Shown here piece by piece: positions 1 through 5,406 of a DNA stretch of 5,623 nt. This DNA is from CALMFT01 sp041674565 (GTDB taxonomy: Bacteria > Patescibacteriota > Gracilibacteria > Absconditabacterales > Absconditicoccaceae). The stretch lies in assembly GCA_041674565.1 (NCBI GenBank), contig JBAYVQ010000064.1, forward strand, positions 1 through 5,623. The letters run 5' to 3'. Made by a program: the position numbers and the translations under genes. The notes beneath the pieces are model-generated. The model was not told the DNA's origin. It ran no database searches and worked only from the letters and a program-made list of their open reading frames with translations. Numbering within the stretch: the first letter of the stretch is position 1; every line of letters begins with the position of its first letter.

Positions 1-711
1 CTGCACTTGCTCTTTGGACTGTCTCAATATGTCTTTTTCGTTATCGGGATAATCCAGTACAACGCTCATAGCAAATCTATCTAGCTGCGCCTCTGGCAAA
101 TCATACACCCCTCTCGAACCTATCGGATTAGCTGTCGCGAACACTACAAATGGGTTAGGAAGTGATACAGTTTGATGACCAATAGTAACCTGGCGCTCTT
201 CCATACATTCCATCAACGCAGATTGTACTTTGGGCGTAGTACGGTTTACTTCATCAAACAATATAATATTTGCAAAAATAGGTCATTGCTTGAGATGTGT
301 ATGGTTAGCACTATCAAGAACTTCCAAACCAACGATATCACTTGGTAACAAATCTGGCGTACCCTGCACTCTGCCAAAAGACAAACCAGTAATTCACGCC
401 AGTGTCTTTATTGCGGTTGTCTTGGCCATACCTGGTAACGATTGTACTAGTACATGCTTGCCCGCCAAAAGAGATACTATCAGCCCATTTACTAAAGCTC
501 TCTGACCGATCACTACTTTTTCCAAGTGCTCTTGCAGTCTCAATGCCATGGGATGCGTAAATTGCAAAGACTCCAGACCAGGCAAAGCAACGGTGCTTTT
601 TTTTGTACGAGAAACAGAAGAAGAAAATTTTTTATCCTGAAAAATAATATATAATCAGATTATCAGTCCGATCAATACTATGGCTACCAATATCCGAAGT
701 TCTACTATCAT
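1..711 (-). CDS. MoxR-family AAA+ ATPase with N-terminal membrane anchor (3' end outside window)
   Basis: MoxR ATPases are chaperone-like AAA+ proteins, often encoded beside DUF58/VWA proteins. The 237 visible residues contain a Walker A at 91-98 (SLPGMAKT; the usual first Gly is Ser), TPDLLPSDIVG, a Walker B with DE at 153-154 (IILFDEVNR), PKVQSALMECMEE, a sensor-1 Asn at 195 (FATANP) and LPEAQLDRF with Arg212 as likely arginine finger. Three in-frame UGA codons (residues 19, 106, 143) read as Gly; residue 143, before PIFANII, is Gly across the family. The ATG at 711 was chosen because it adds a hydrophobic helix (about residues 6-24), then a basic Ser/Lys linker before the ATPase domain. 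Under the standard code the gene would seem to begin at a TTG at 585 and lack this helix. No Shine-Dalgarno is seen. It starts 28 nt after the RNase P RNA with no terminator between. Family call is firm; the anchor and start are inferred. Confidence 0.93.
651..663. repeat. Palindrome ATAATC-A-GATTAT, copy 1
   Basis: A perfect 6-bp inverted repeat around one central base. The same 13 bases occur at 1076-1088, and 12 of them at 5385-5396. This copy lies inside the coding region for the MoxR membrane helix and includes one of its UGA codons (657-655). Whether it is a protein-binding site or chance is unknown. Confidence 0.45.
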
Positions 712-739
712 ATATGTGCTTGTGTACAGTAATGAAATA

Positions 740-1075
740 CAGCTCCCCGTAAGCCCAATTCTGTTTTAGGTATCATTTATCTTATCTCAAAAGCTTGCGC
801 ACAATGAGAGTTTAGCACCCCTACAAAAGTAGGAAGCTTGCACCGACTGAGGTTTACCACTGCCTCGCAATCTTGCGGGGTCAGATACGATAGCATTGCC
901 GAAGCAATACACTCGCGCTTTTCACCTTTCCTCCCGATAAATCGGGACTAGTATAGTCTCTGTGGCACTTTCTTTTGGCCATTCTCCATGGCGTCCACCC
1001 TACGTTATAGAGCAGTCTTGTTGTGGTGTTGGGACTTTCCTCTTCACATTACTGCAAAGCAATACCCGAGAGCTG
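740..1075 (-). ncRNA. rnpB: RNase P RNA
   Basis: This is the catalytic RNA of RNase P, which cuts the 5' leader from pre-tRNAs. On the minus strand it has the universal block GAGGAAAGTCC (1042-1032) and the matching 3' block ACAGAATTGGGCTTAC (764-749). These form helix P4: AAG-U-CCCAA (1037-1029) pairs with TTGGGCTT (758-751), leaving the conserved bulged U, while the base pairs differ from E. coli, as expected of a compensated helix. P1 is formed by CAGCTCTC (1075-1068) with GGGGAGCTG (748-740), which sets the ends. P3 is TATTGC/GCAGTA. Also visible are GTGCCACAGAGA, GGTGAAAAG, GTGGTAAACC and GATAAATGAT. The segment AGGGGTGCTAAA (about 823-812) resembles the L15 loop whose GGU pairs with the CCA end of tRNA. 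Length is about 336 nt, shorter than E. coli's 377, and the fold looks like ancestral type A. Open reading frames across this segment are shadows. Confidence 0.96.
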
Positions 1076-1088
1076 ATAATCAGATTAT
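1076..1088. repeat. Palindrome ATAATC-A-GATTAT, copy 2, over the rnpB promoter
   Basis: Identical to the 13 bases at 651-663. It covers most of the rnpB -10 box (1089-1084) and runs to the first base before the mature RNA end (1075). A protein bound here would block rnpB transcription. The -10 sequence itself contributes part of the palindrome, so some of the symmetry may be incidental. Confidence 0.5.
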
Positions 1089-1110
1089 ATTAAATACTCA
1101 TCATAATCAA
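1084..1110 (-). promoter_or_regulatory. rnpB promoter
   Basis: On the minus strand a consensus -10 TATAAT occupies 1089-1084, with TTGATT at 1110-1105 as the -35 after a 15-bp spacer (CTTGAT gives 16). A start about seven bases downstream falls at 1076-1077, matching the 5' end of helix P1 at 1075. That agreement is the main support. Confidence 0.65.
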
Positions 1111-1229
1111 GCCGAAAGCATGAAACCATATCTGGCAAGCAACCAGTACTCAAGGAAATACTGCTTTTCCACAGACATCACAACCGTCTTCACATAGCAT
1201 TGAAATATCTGCTCAAAACATTATGATGG

Positions 1230-1258
1230 TGGACATATTCTTATTTTCTAATTACTAT
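1230..1258 (+). promoter_or_regulatory. secG promoter giving a leaderless transcript
   Basis: The -35 TGGACA (1230-1235), a 17-bp spacer and the -10 TACTAT (1253-1258) place the start of transcription at about 1265, on the A of the secG ATG. The mRNA would then have no 5' leader. The -35 matches consensus in five of six bases and the -10 in four. Confidence 0.55.
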
Positions 1259-1264
1259 ACCCTT

Positions 1265-1597
1265 ATGACTACTTTGTTATTGATAATAATGCTAACCGCT
1301 GGGGTAGCAATGAGTATAGCTATCCTCTTGATGGCACCAAAGTGAGGCTTGTGATTTGGACTCGGAGGTATGGCTGGTAGCAACGAGTATGGGACTACCA
1401 AATCTATCGAAACTGGTTTGAAAAAAGTAGCAACCATAGGAGCCATCATTTTTGTACTTACCTCACTCATCTATCCATTTTCAAAAGAAAAAACATTTGA
1501 TGCGGAGGTCGAGGCTAACTCATGAGCAGTCGCTCCAGCATTTGATCTCGGCACTGGTATCGAAGCACCCACTACCGTCATTGGTACTGGCAAATAA
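1265..1597 (+). CDS. secG: Preprotein translocase subunit SecG
   Basis: SecG is the small accessory subunit of the SecYEG channel in the cytoplasmic membrane. The 110 residues begin with a membrane helix (about 3-23), then the glycine-rich cytoplasmic loop APKGGLGFGLGG at 24-35, a second helix (about 54-70), and a polar tail rich in Ala, Gly and Glu. UGA codons at 1343, 1352 and 1523 read as Gly; the first two are in the KGGLGFG loop, a hallmark of the family. Standard-code gene finding would miss the gene. Starting at 1265 puts the loop Lys at residue 26, as in E. coli SecG. An in-frame ATG pair at 1223/1226 would add 14 residues but lies upstream of the predicted -10. No Shine-Dalgarno is present. 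It ends in TAA before a strong terminator. The tail is longer than in short SecGs such as B. subtilis, and its role is unknown. Confidence 0.9.
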
Positions 1598-1633
1598 TAT
1601 TTCAACAATCTGAATAAGTGGATAATCTGAAAC

Positions 1634-1665
1634 AAAAAAAATCGACACCTATGTGTCGATTTTTT
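1634..1665. terminator. Bidirectional terminator between secG and nusB
   Basis: ATCGACAC (1641-1648), loop CTAT, GTGTCGAT (1653-1660), flanked by an A-tract and a T-tract that pair and extend the stem. T-runs follow the hairpin on both strands, so it can serve secG (stop 37 nt upstream) and nusB (stop 20 nt away). Confidence 0.9.
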
Positions 1666-1684
1666 GTTAAACGGAAGTGAAAGT

Positions 1685-2293
1685 TTATATCGTTTTCGCA
1701 CCCTGAGAGCCACCTTGCAGATCTTCAATAAGTACGTGATGCAATATACTATTTACCAACTTGAAAGTATCCGTACCGCTAAATCTCTTTGCCAACTCTA
1801 CCATCTCATTGATAATAACTTTGGTATCAGTGCCCAGTATCTTATGCTCTGTGTAACCCAGGGTAAAAATAGCTTTTTTCATGCTTTCCATGTCTTCATA
1901 CAAGAACTGGTTAGCATGTGTATTGACTAAGTGAGGCACATCAGACTGATAGGAAGCAAGCTGCTCACCAATCAGTAATACATATTCCCGATCTACCAAG
2001 TGCACATCAATGCCCAGTCCATCTGTGATCATGGCAACATCATCCTCAAACGACCCCATATTATCAAATGTTTTTCTATCTATCAAGACTTCTTGTTCTT
2101 CCTCCTGTATCTGATTGGTGTCTATTCCCACACCCTCCAAAAATGCCGTATCGTCCTCGTCAAGCACTGCTGCAGCTCATGCAACAACATGAGTACTCAA
2201 GTCAGTACCAGTTCTATAGTACTGCAAAAAAAATAACCAGTACGCATATGCCAGTACTATCTTTCTTGCGTTAATCCTATGGGTAATATTCAT
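1685..2293 (-). CDS. nusB: Transcription antitermination factor NusB with acidic insertion
   Basis: NusB binds boxA RNA with S10 (NusE) to prevent premature termination, mainly on rRNA operons. The first helix is visible at residues 6-23 (RINARKIVLAYAYWLFF, matching the family's RRKARELALQALYQ). The C-terminal half is clear: MKKAIFTLGYTE (138-149), VIINEMVELAKRFSG (159-173) and FKLVNSILHHV (177-187). Between the halves is a long Asp/Glu-rich stretch (about 44-92), making 202 residues against a usual 130-160. One UGA (2179-2177, residue 39) reads as Gly; under the standard code the gene would begin at a GTG at 2167 and lose its first helix. ATG at 2293 restores that helix and lies about 21 nt after the predicted transcription start. 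No Shine-Dalgarno is evident. It is transcribed alone, from its own promoter to a shared terminator. The family call is firm; the insertion's function is unknown. Confidence 0.9.
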
Positions 2294-2320
2294 CAAAAGA
2301 ACTACAGGTAAATACGCTTA

Positions 2321-2348
2321 AGTATATCCAACAATCAAAAAAAATCAA
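2321..2348 (-). promoter_or_regulatory. nusB promoter
   Basis: On the minus strand, -35 TTGATT (2348-2343), 16-bp spacer and -10 TATACT (2326-2321). The predicted start at about 2314 leaves a leader near 21 nt. It lies immediately downstream of the HU terminator, so nusB is insulated from HU transcription. Confidence 0.6.
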
Positions 2349-2357
2349 GAAGCAAAC

Positions 2358-2384
2358 AAAAAATCCGTATTGCTACGGATTTTT
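2358..2384 (-). terminator. Terminator of the HU gene
   Basis: AAAAAATCCGTA (2358-2369), loop TTGC, TACGGATTTTT (2374-2384). On the minus strand the hairpin is followed by six Ts. It begins 20 nt after the HU stop codon and precedes the nusB -35. Confidence 0.88.
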
Positions 2385-2403
2385 GTGGATTCACCATAGT
2401 GGA

Positions 2404-2688
2404 CTACTTTCCAGACTTTACAGCCTTCTTGAAGTCAGCACCAGCTCTGAAAGATACAACTTTCATAGCAGGAATCTTGATTTTTTGAGTTGGTTTTTGT
2501 GGATTAACACCTTCTCTTGCTTTTCTTTGATTAGCTTTGAAAGTACCGAATCCTTGGATTCTTACTTCTCCACCTTTCTTAACTGTGTTCATAATTGATT
2601 GAAATACTACGCCGAGTACTTCCTTAGCTGCCTTTTTAGACAAACCAGTTTTTTCAGCTAATGCTGCAACAAATTGAGTTAAGTTCAT
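2404..2688 (-). CDS. hup: HU-family DNA-binding protein
   Basis: HU is a small dimeric nucleoid protein that bends and compacts DNA. The 94 residues cover the whole family fold: helices at about 3-14 and 18-38 (LSKKAAKEVLGVVFQSIMNT), the turn GGEVRIQGFGTF at 39-50, the DNA-binding beta arms at 51-74 with Arg/Lys and the conserved Pro63 (REGVNPQ) whose ring intercalates between bases, and the closing FRAGADFKKAV at 80-90. No UGA occurs in this gene, and it ends in TAG. The start ATG has no Shine-Dalgarno; an AT-rich leader precedes it. It lies 134 bp after ftsX on the same strand but has its own terminator and probably its own promoter. HU and IHF subunits share this fold; a 94-residue protein with RxGxNPQ fits HU best. 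Confidence 0.97.
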   Translation of the reverse strand: MNLTQFVAALAEKTGLSKKAAKEVLGVVFQSIMNTVKKGGEVRIQGFGTFKANQRKAREGVNPQKPTQKIKIPAMKVVSFRAGADFKKAVKSGK

Positions 2689-2721
2689 TACTATACAAAT
2701 AATAATAAATTGTATGCTGAG

Positions 2722-2749
2722 ATACTAATCTCCATGACAGCGATTTCAA
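2722..2749 (-). promoter_or_regulatory. Candidate HU promoter
   Basis: On the minus strand, TTGAAA (2749-2744), 16 bp, TAGTAT (2727-2722), predicting a leader near 27 nt. A perfect TATAAT also lies farther up at 2777-2772 but has no good -35 and would give a leader near 76 nt. Either or both could be used. The rest of the 2689-2822 gap shows no gene and no clear terminator for ftsX. Confidence 0.4.
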
Positions 2750-2822
2750 GAGGAAATAACAAAATACCCCGATTATAAGCGGCGTAACATGCAGCATTAC
2801 TTGACATATAGTCCAGTATATA

Positions 2823-3866
2823 CTAAGTACTAGTGGATTTCAGCAATAATTGCTGCAAATAGAGGTATCAGATGCCTATTGTAAGGATAGTGAACAGCAA
2901 CAATTCAGCCACAAATATGAGCCCACCAAGTCCAGCATTGAGACCGATAATATCTATAAGTGAAGCTTCAAACAACATTGCGGTATATCACTGTATAATA
3001 TATAAGGTTATCCCAAAGAACAGAAGGGATAATAAGAATCACAGCACAACAATAGCAATACTAGTAATAATGAAAGGTGTCTTGATAAGAAAATAGTCGG
3101 TACCAAGCAGTTGTTGGATGCTAACGAGTTTGTGAAAACTGTTGAACTTCGTCCTTACTACAAGCATCAAAAAAGAAACAATGACGACTACCAACACTAT
3201 AACCAAAAAGTAAGTAAGATACACAATAAACCTAGTAAATCATAGCGTATCTAGTATTCTCCTTTCCTGTTCTTTGATTCCTTCTCCCGTTTTGGATATA
3301 GCATCACGATTGGCTATAATATCCTCATACATGGAGACTACTTTTCTCAGCTTATCATATTGTTCTATATCATTAAATAAGACATACATCGTCGCTGGTA
3401 ATGGATTCTTGATGCCATATTTTTCAAACGACTCTATAACGCTAGGTACCCTACGTCCTACGGACTTGATAGCATCATCTTTGCTCAAATAGGTCACCTG
3501 CATACCTAGCTTTTCTAGCTTATCCTTCATATCAATAACCTTAGAGTAGGTCTCATCAGCTTTACCAGGGATATCTTTGATGTAAAAGTAAGCGCCCAAT
3601 TTGTGCTGGATGTTTTCAGATAACTGCTGGACCCCAAAAGAAAGTCCCAACAAAATATGTAATAAGTAGAGCAAGAAACCAACCAATATACTAATACCAA
3701 AAAACTGAAACAAGCCATCTCTAATGATTTGTTTAGCGTGCTGCCAGATAAATCTTTTATGAATATGCTTAGAAATAGTGATACGCGGCATCCTCAATAC
3801 ACTCCCTCTCCCCTTAAAGAAAGTGTGGATATTGCGAATACGGCGTATGACGGTTTTTATAAACAT
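2823..3866 (-). CDS. ftsX: Cell-division ABC transporter permease FtsX
   Basis: FtsX is the membrane half of the FtsEX complex, which couples ATP hydrolysis by FtsE at the division site to activation of cell-wall hydrolases outside. The 347 residues show a basic cytoplasmic N-terminus (1-52), TM1 at about 54-78, an outer domain at about 80-208 with the typical YFYIKD (93-98) and NPLPATMYVLF (154-164), then three more membrane helices at about 213-236, 265-292 and 315-335. UGA codons at 3242, 3041, 2990 and 2870 read as Gly; under the standard code the gene breaks into a 208-residue piece and a loose membrane fragment. It ends in TAG. The ATG lies 4 nt after the stop of the upstream gene, so translational coupling is likely; there is no Shine-Dalgarno. 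The N-terminus is longer than usual (about 300 residues is common). ftsE, normally just upstream, is replaced by an unknown gene. Confidence 0.93.
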
Positions 3867-3870
3867 AACA

Positions 3871-4404
3871 CTAGGCTGGCAATTGTTCTAAAGTGGGATC
3901 TTGAGGTGGTGGCTGTTGTAATATAGACAAGTGATCTTGTGGCATGAGTCGTGTATTATCTGGCGTGCATTGCTGTATTGTTTCGTCCTGCGATCACACA
4001 AGTTTCAACTTATTGAACACACTGTCTCGAATACGAGGCGGCAATGCTGTAGCATCTTCTCCATACACCATCACCATTCGCTTCAAGGAACTTGGCACCG
4101 TTAGTACCATATCACCAGCAAGCGGGACCCTTCCATTGGTATGATGCAATTTGTTGAAGCTTACGAATGCTTCTGTGTGTTCTTGATTCTCTTGATTGCG
4201 CATAAAAACGATCATATCAGGAGTTAACGCAATGGCTTTGGAAGATTTTACTCGGTCCAGATTGGGATACCCTTTGTTATTGACATCCACAAATAGGTTT
4301 TTGAGAGCATTAGCAACTTGCGCAAAATACCCTTCTGATTTCTTGGATTGTTCCAATGTCTTTGGGGTTTCCTCCAGTATATCTCGTGTATTCTGATTAT
4401 TCAT
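3871..4404 (-). CDS. Uncharacterised protein encoded between TPR gene and ftsX
   Basis: I do not recognise this 177-residue protein. It starts at ATG 4404 and ends in TAG at 3871; one UGA (3996-3994, residue 137) reads as Gly, and under the standard code it would stop there at 136 residues. The N-terminus is polar (about 1-25), the middle mixed alpha/beta in character with short hydrophobic strands (AIALTPDMIVFM, 57-68; GDMVLTVPSS), and the C-terminus from about 138 is rich in Gln and Pro (QQPPPQDP) and looks disordered. There is no signal peptide or membrane helix, so it is probably cytoplasmic. It follows the TPR gene by 23 nt and precedes ftsX by 4 nt. Position suggests a link to FtsX, but that is inference only; it has no Walker motifs and cannot be FtsE. 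Confidence 0.8.
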
Positions 4405-4417
4405 TATATATTATGAT

Positions 4418-4447
4418 ACTATAAAGATTATTTTTTCTTTGCTTCAA
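4418..4447 (-). promoter_or_regulatory. Possible internal promoter for the unknown gene and ftsX
   Basis: On the minus strand, TTGAAG (4447-4442), 18-bp spacer, TATAGT (4423-4418), within the end of the TPR gene and the gap after it. The predicted start near 4411 leaves a leader of about seven nucleotides before the ATG at 4404. Support is sequence match only. Confidence 0.33.
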
Positions 4448-5072
4448 TGAACTCACTAAAAAGCTTTATTTTCTCATCATAATATTGTATCTCTCTATCG
4501 TAGCACTGTAGTTTGGAATGATACTTACTATAGTACTTCAGCATACTCTCGGCAGACGTATATTTGTGTTGCATGAGGTACAACTGTGCCAAATTGTAGA
4601 TTACCTCGGCATCGTACTGATTCATCTGGAATGCCATCTTCAGCATATCTATACCTTTTTCTTTGTTTCCGTATCGAAATTCACATAAGCCATATACTCT
4701 GATAACTTCTGCGTTCTCCAACTTAGTTAGCTTGGCTGCTTTCTTGAGAAATTCTCTAGCGTTTGCCCAGTCTCTTTTCTCCATTTCCAATATACCCTTG
4801 ATATAAAGGTTCATCGGATCATCTGGATTTTGAGTCAACAAAAAGTCTACAGGCTTGGAAGATTTTTCCAATTCACCCGAACGGTAATGTATATCAGCAA
4901 TTTCCATCAGCAACGACTGATTTGCTGGATCATCTACCAAGTAACTATTTACCAGTTTGAGCGCATCTTCAAGCTTGCCCGCTTGTTTGAGTTTAGCAAT
5001 GCGCTGGTAAACGTCATCATGAACATAAGCCATACAGGGTGTGTAAAAGATAAAAAGCACTATAAGGCACAA
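4428..5072 (-). CDS. TPR-repeat protein with N-terminal signal or anchor segment
   Basis: Tetratricopeptide repeats are helical scaffolds for protein-protein contacts. Five tandem 34-residue repeats fill residues 17-50, 51-84, 85-118, 119-152 and 153-186, each with the Leu/Tyr-Gly-Ala-Pro spacing (for example GKLEDALKLVNSYLVDDP and DAEVIYNLAQLYL). A charged helix (187-214) ends in AKKK and TAA. Residues 1-15 are a hydrophobic segment ending CMA, resembling a signal peptide, so the repeats would act outside the membrane. The start is uncertain. TTG 5072 is the longest open choice and lies about seven bases after a predicted transcription start; ATG 5033 would remove the segment. In the same frame ATG-AGA at 5087 would give an ideal signal peptide (M-R-x-LVLCLIVLFIF) but a TAG at 5081-5079 intervenes. 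There is no UGA. It heads a likely operon with the unknown gene and ftsX. Confidence 0.88.
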   Translation of the reverse strand: MCLIVLFIFYTPCMAYVHDDVYQRIAKLKQAGKLEDALKLVNSYLVDDPANQSLLMEIADIHYRSGELEKSSKPVDFLLTQNPDDPMNLYIKGILEMEKRDWANAREFLKKAAKLTKLENAEVIRVYGLCEFRYGNKEKGIDMLKMAFQMNQYDAEVIYNLAQLYLMQHKYTSAESMLKYYSKYHSKLQCYDREIQYYDEKIKLFSEFIEAKKK

Positions 5073-5085
5073 AACTAACTATCTC

Positions 5086-5114
5086 ATGGTATCCAAAAAA
5101 ACAATCAAAATCAA
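5086..5114 (-). promoter_or_regulatory. Candidate promoter of the TPR-ftsX operon
   Basis: On the minus strand, TTGATT (5114-5109), 17-bp spacer, TACCAT (5091-5086). The predicted start near 5079 lies seven bases before the TTG at 5072. The spacer is T-rich like that of the nusB promoter. The rest of the 5088-5252 gap shows no supportable gene. Confidence 0.4.
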
Positions 5115-5208
5115 CATTCTCTCAGAAAAGATGATGAAATAGCCTGATGCAATTTGACAAATAATAATCATCATACAAAAGTAAGTGGCAAAAAAGCGAA
5201 AGTTACGA

Positions 5209-5236
5209 TTGCAATAAATAAGCAAAAAATTATAGA
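5209..5236 (+). promoter_or_regulatory. tRNA-Ser promoter
   Basis: TTGCAA (5209-5214), 16-bp spacer, TATAGA (5231-5236). The start near 5243 leaves a 5' leader of about ten nucleotides for RNase P to remove. Confidence 0.5.
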
Positions 5237-5252
5237 TGTGCCTACGCCATTT

Positions 5253-5338
5253 GGTGAGGTGGATGAGTGGCCGAAGTCAGCTCACTGCTAACGAGTCGTT
5301 CCCAAAAGGAACCGCGGGTTCGAATCCCGCCCTCACCG
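5253..5338 (+). tRNA. tRNA-Ser (anticodon GCU)
   Basis: Reads AGC and AGU codons. The acceptor stem GGTGAGG/CCTCACC is fully paired, with discriminator G at 5338 as in serine tRNAs. The D stem is GAT/GTC, the anticodon loop CTGCTAA carries GCT at 5287-5289, the long class II variable arm is GTTCC-CAAAA-GGAAC, and the T arm is GCGGG-TTCGAAT-CCCGC. CCA is not encoded (GAA follows), so it must be added afterwards. One oddity is an A-C mismatch (5284 and 5292) at the anticodon-stem pair next to the loop, positions 31 and 39. It stands alone between its own promoter and terminator. Confidence 0.96.
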
Positions 5339-5340
5339 AA

Positions 5341-5368
5341 AAAACCTTTCTCATTCGAGAAAGGTTTT
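5341..5368. terminator. Bidirectional terminator between tRNA-Ser and the right-edge gene
   Basis: AAAACCTTTCTC (5341-5352), loop ATTC, GAGAAAGGTTTT (5357-5368): a perfect 12-bp stem starting two bases after the tRNA. CTTT follows on the plus strand and a T-run on the minus strand, so it can also end the converging gene whose stop is at 5407. Confidence 0.92.
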
Positions 5369-5384
5369 CTTTATGCATCAATAT

Positions 5385-5396
5385 TAATCAGATTAT
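5385..5396. repeat. Palindrome ATAATC-A-GATTAT, copy 3 (one base short)
   Basis: TAATCAGATTAT, identical to 12 of the 13 bases of the copies at 651-663 and 1076-1088; the first A is T here. It lies in the short gap between the terminator and the stop codon of the right-edge gene, in the transcribed 3' end of that gene. Confidence 0.4.
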
Positions 5397-5406
5397 TTTT
5401 ATATGA

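Noticed and set aside
1..711. MoxR, SecG, FtsX and others as frameshifted or nonsense pseudogenes
   Set aside because: All interruptions are TGA and none is TAA or TAG; the frame continues with conserved sequence across each one, and several sit on conserved glycines. Recoding explains them all.
988..1197. Plus-strand 69-codon open frame
   Set aside because: It overlaps RNase P RNA and the rnpB promoter on the other strand, and the peptide has no protein-like features.
1223..1264. Earlier secG start at ATG 1223/1226
   Set aside because: It lies upstream of the predicted -10 box and would add 14 residues before a membrane helix that already matches family length from 1265. Not excluded.
1343..1354. 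UGA as selenocysteine or tryptophan
   Set aside because: The positions are family glycines, not Cys or Trp; no selenocysteine insertion hairpin was evident, and Trp is encoded by TGG in NusB and FtsX.
2801..2829. Plus-strand promoter starting with a consensus TTGACA
   Set aside because: The best -10 at a 17-bp spacing is TAAGTA, a poor match, and it would only give transcription antisense to ftsX.
5154..5179. Plus-strand TTGACA upstream of the tRNA
   Set aside because: No -10 at an acceptable distance (TACAAA is only 14 bp away); the TTGCAA/TATAGA pair closer to the tRNA fits better.
5088..5252. Minus-strand hydrophobic open frames upstream of the TPR gene
   Set aside because: Frames stay open over 40-60 codons because TGA is sense and the DNA is T-rich. 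One needs five UGA codons in about 60, denser than the real genes; none has a good start or a recognisable domain, and they run into the tRNA.
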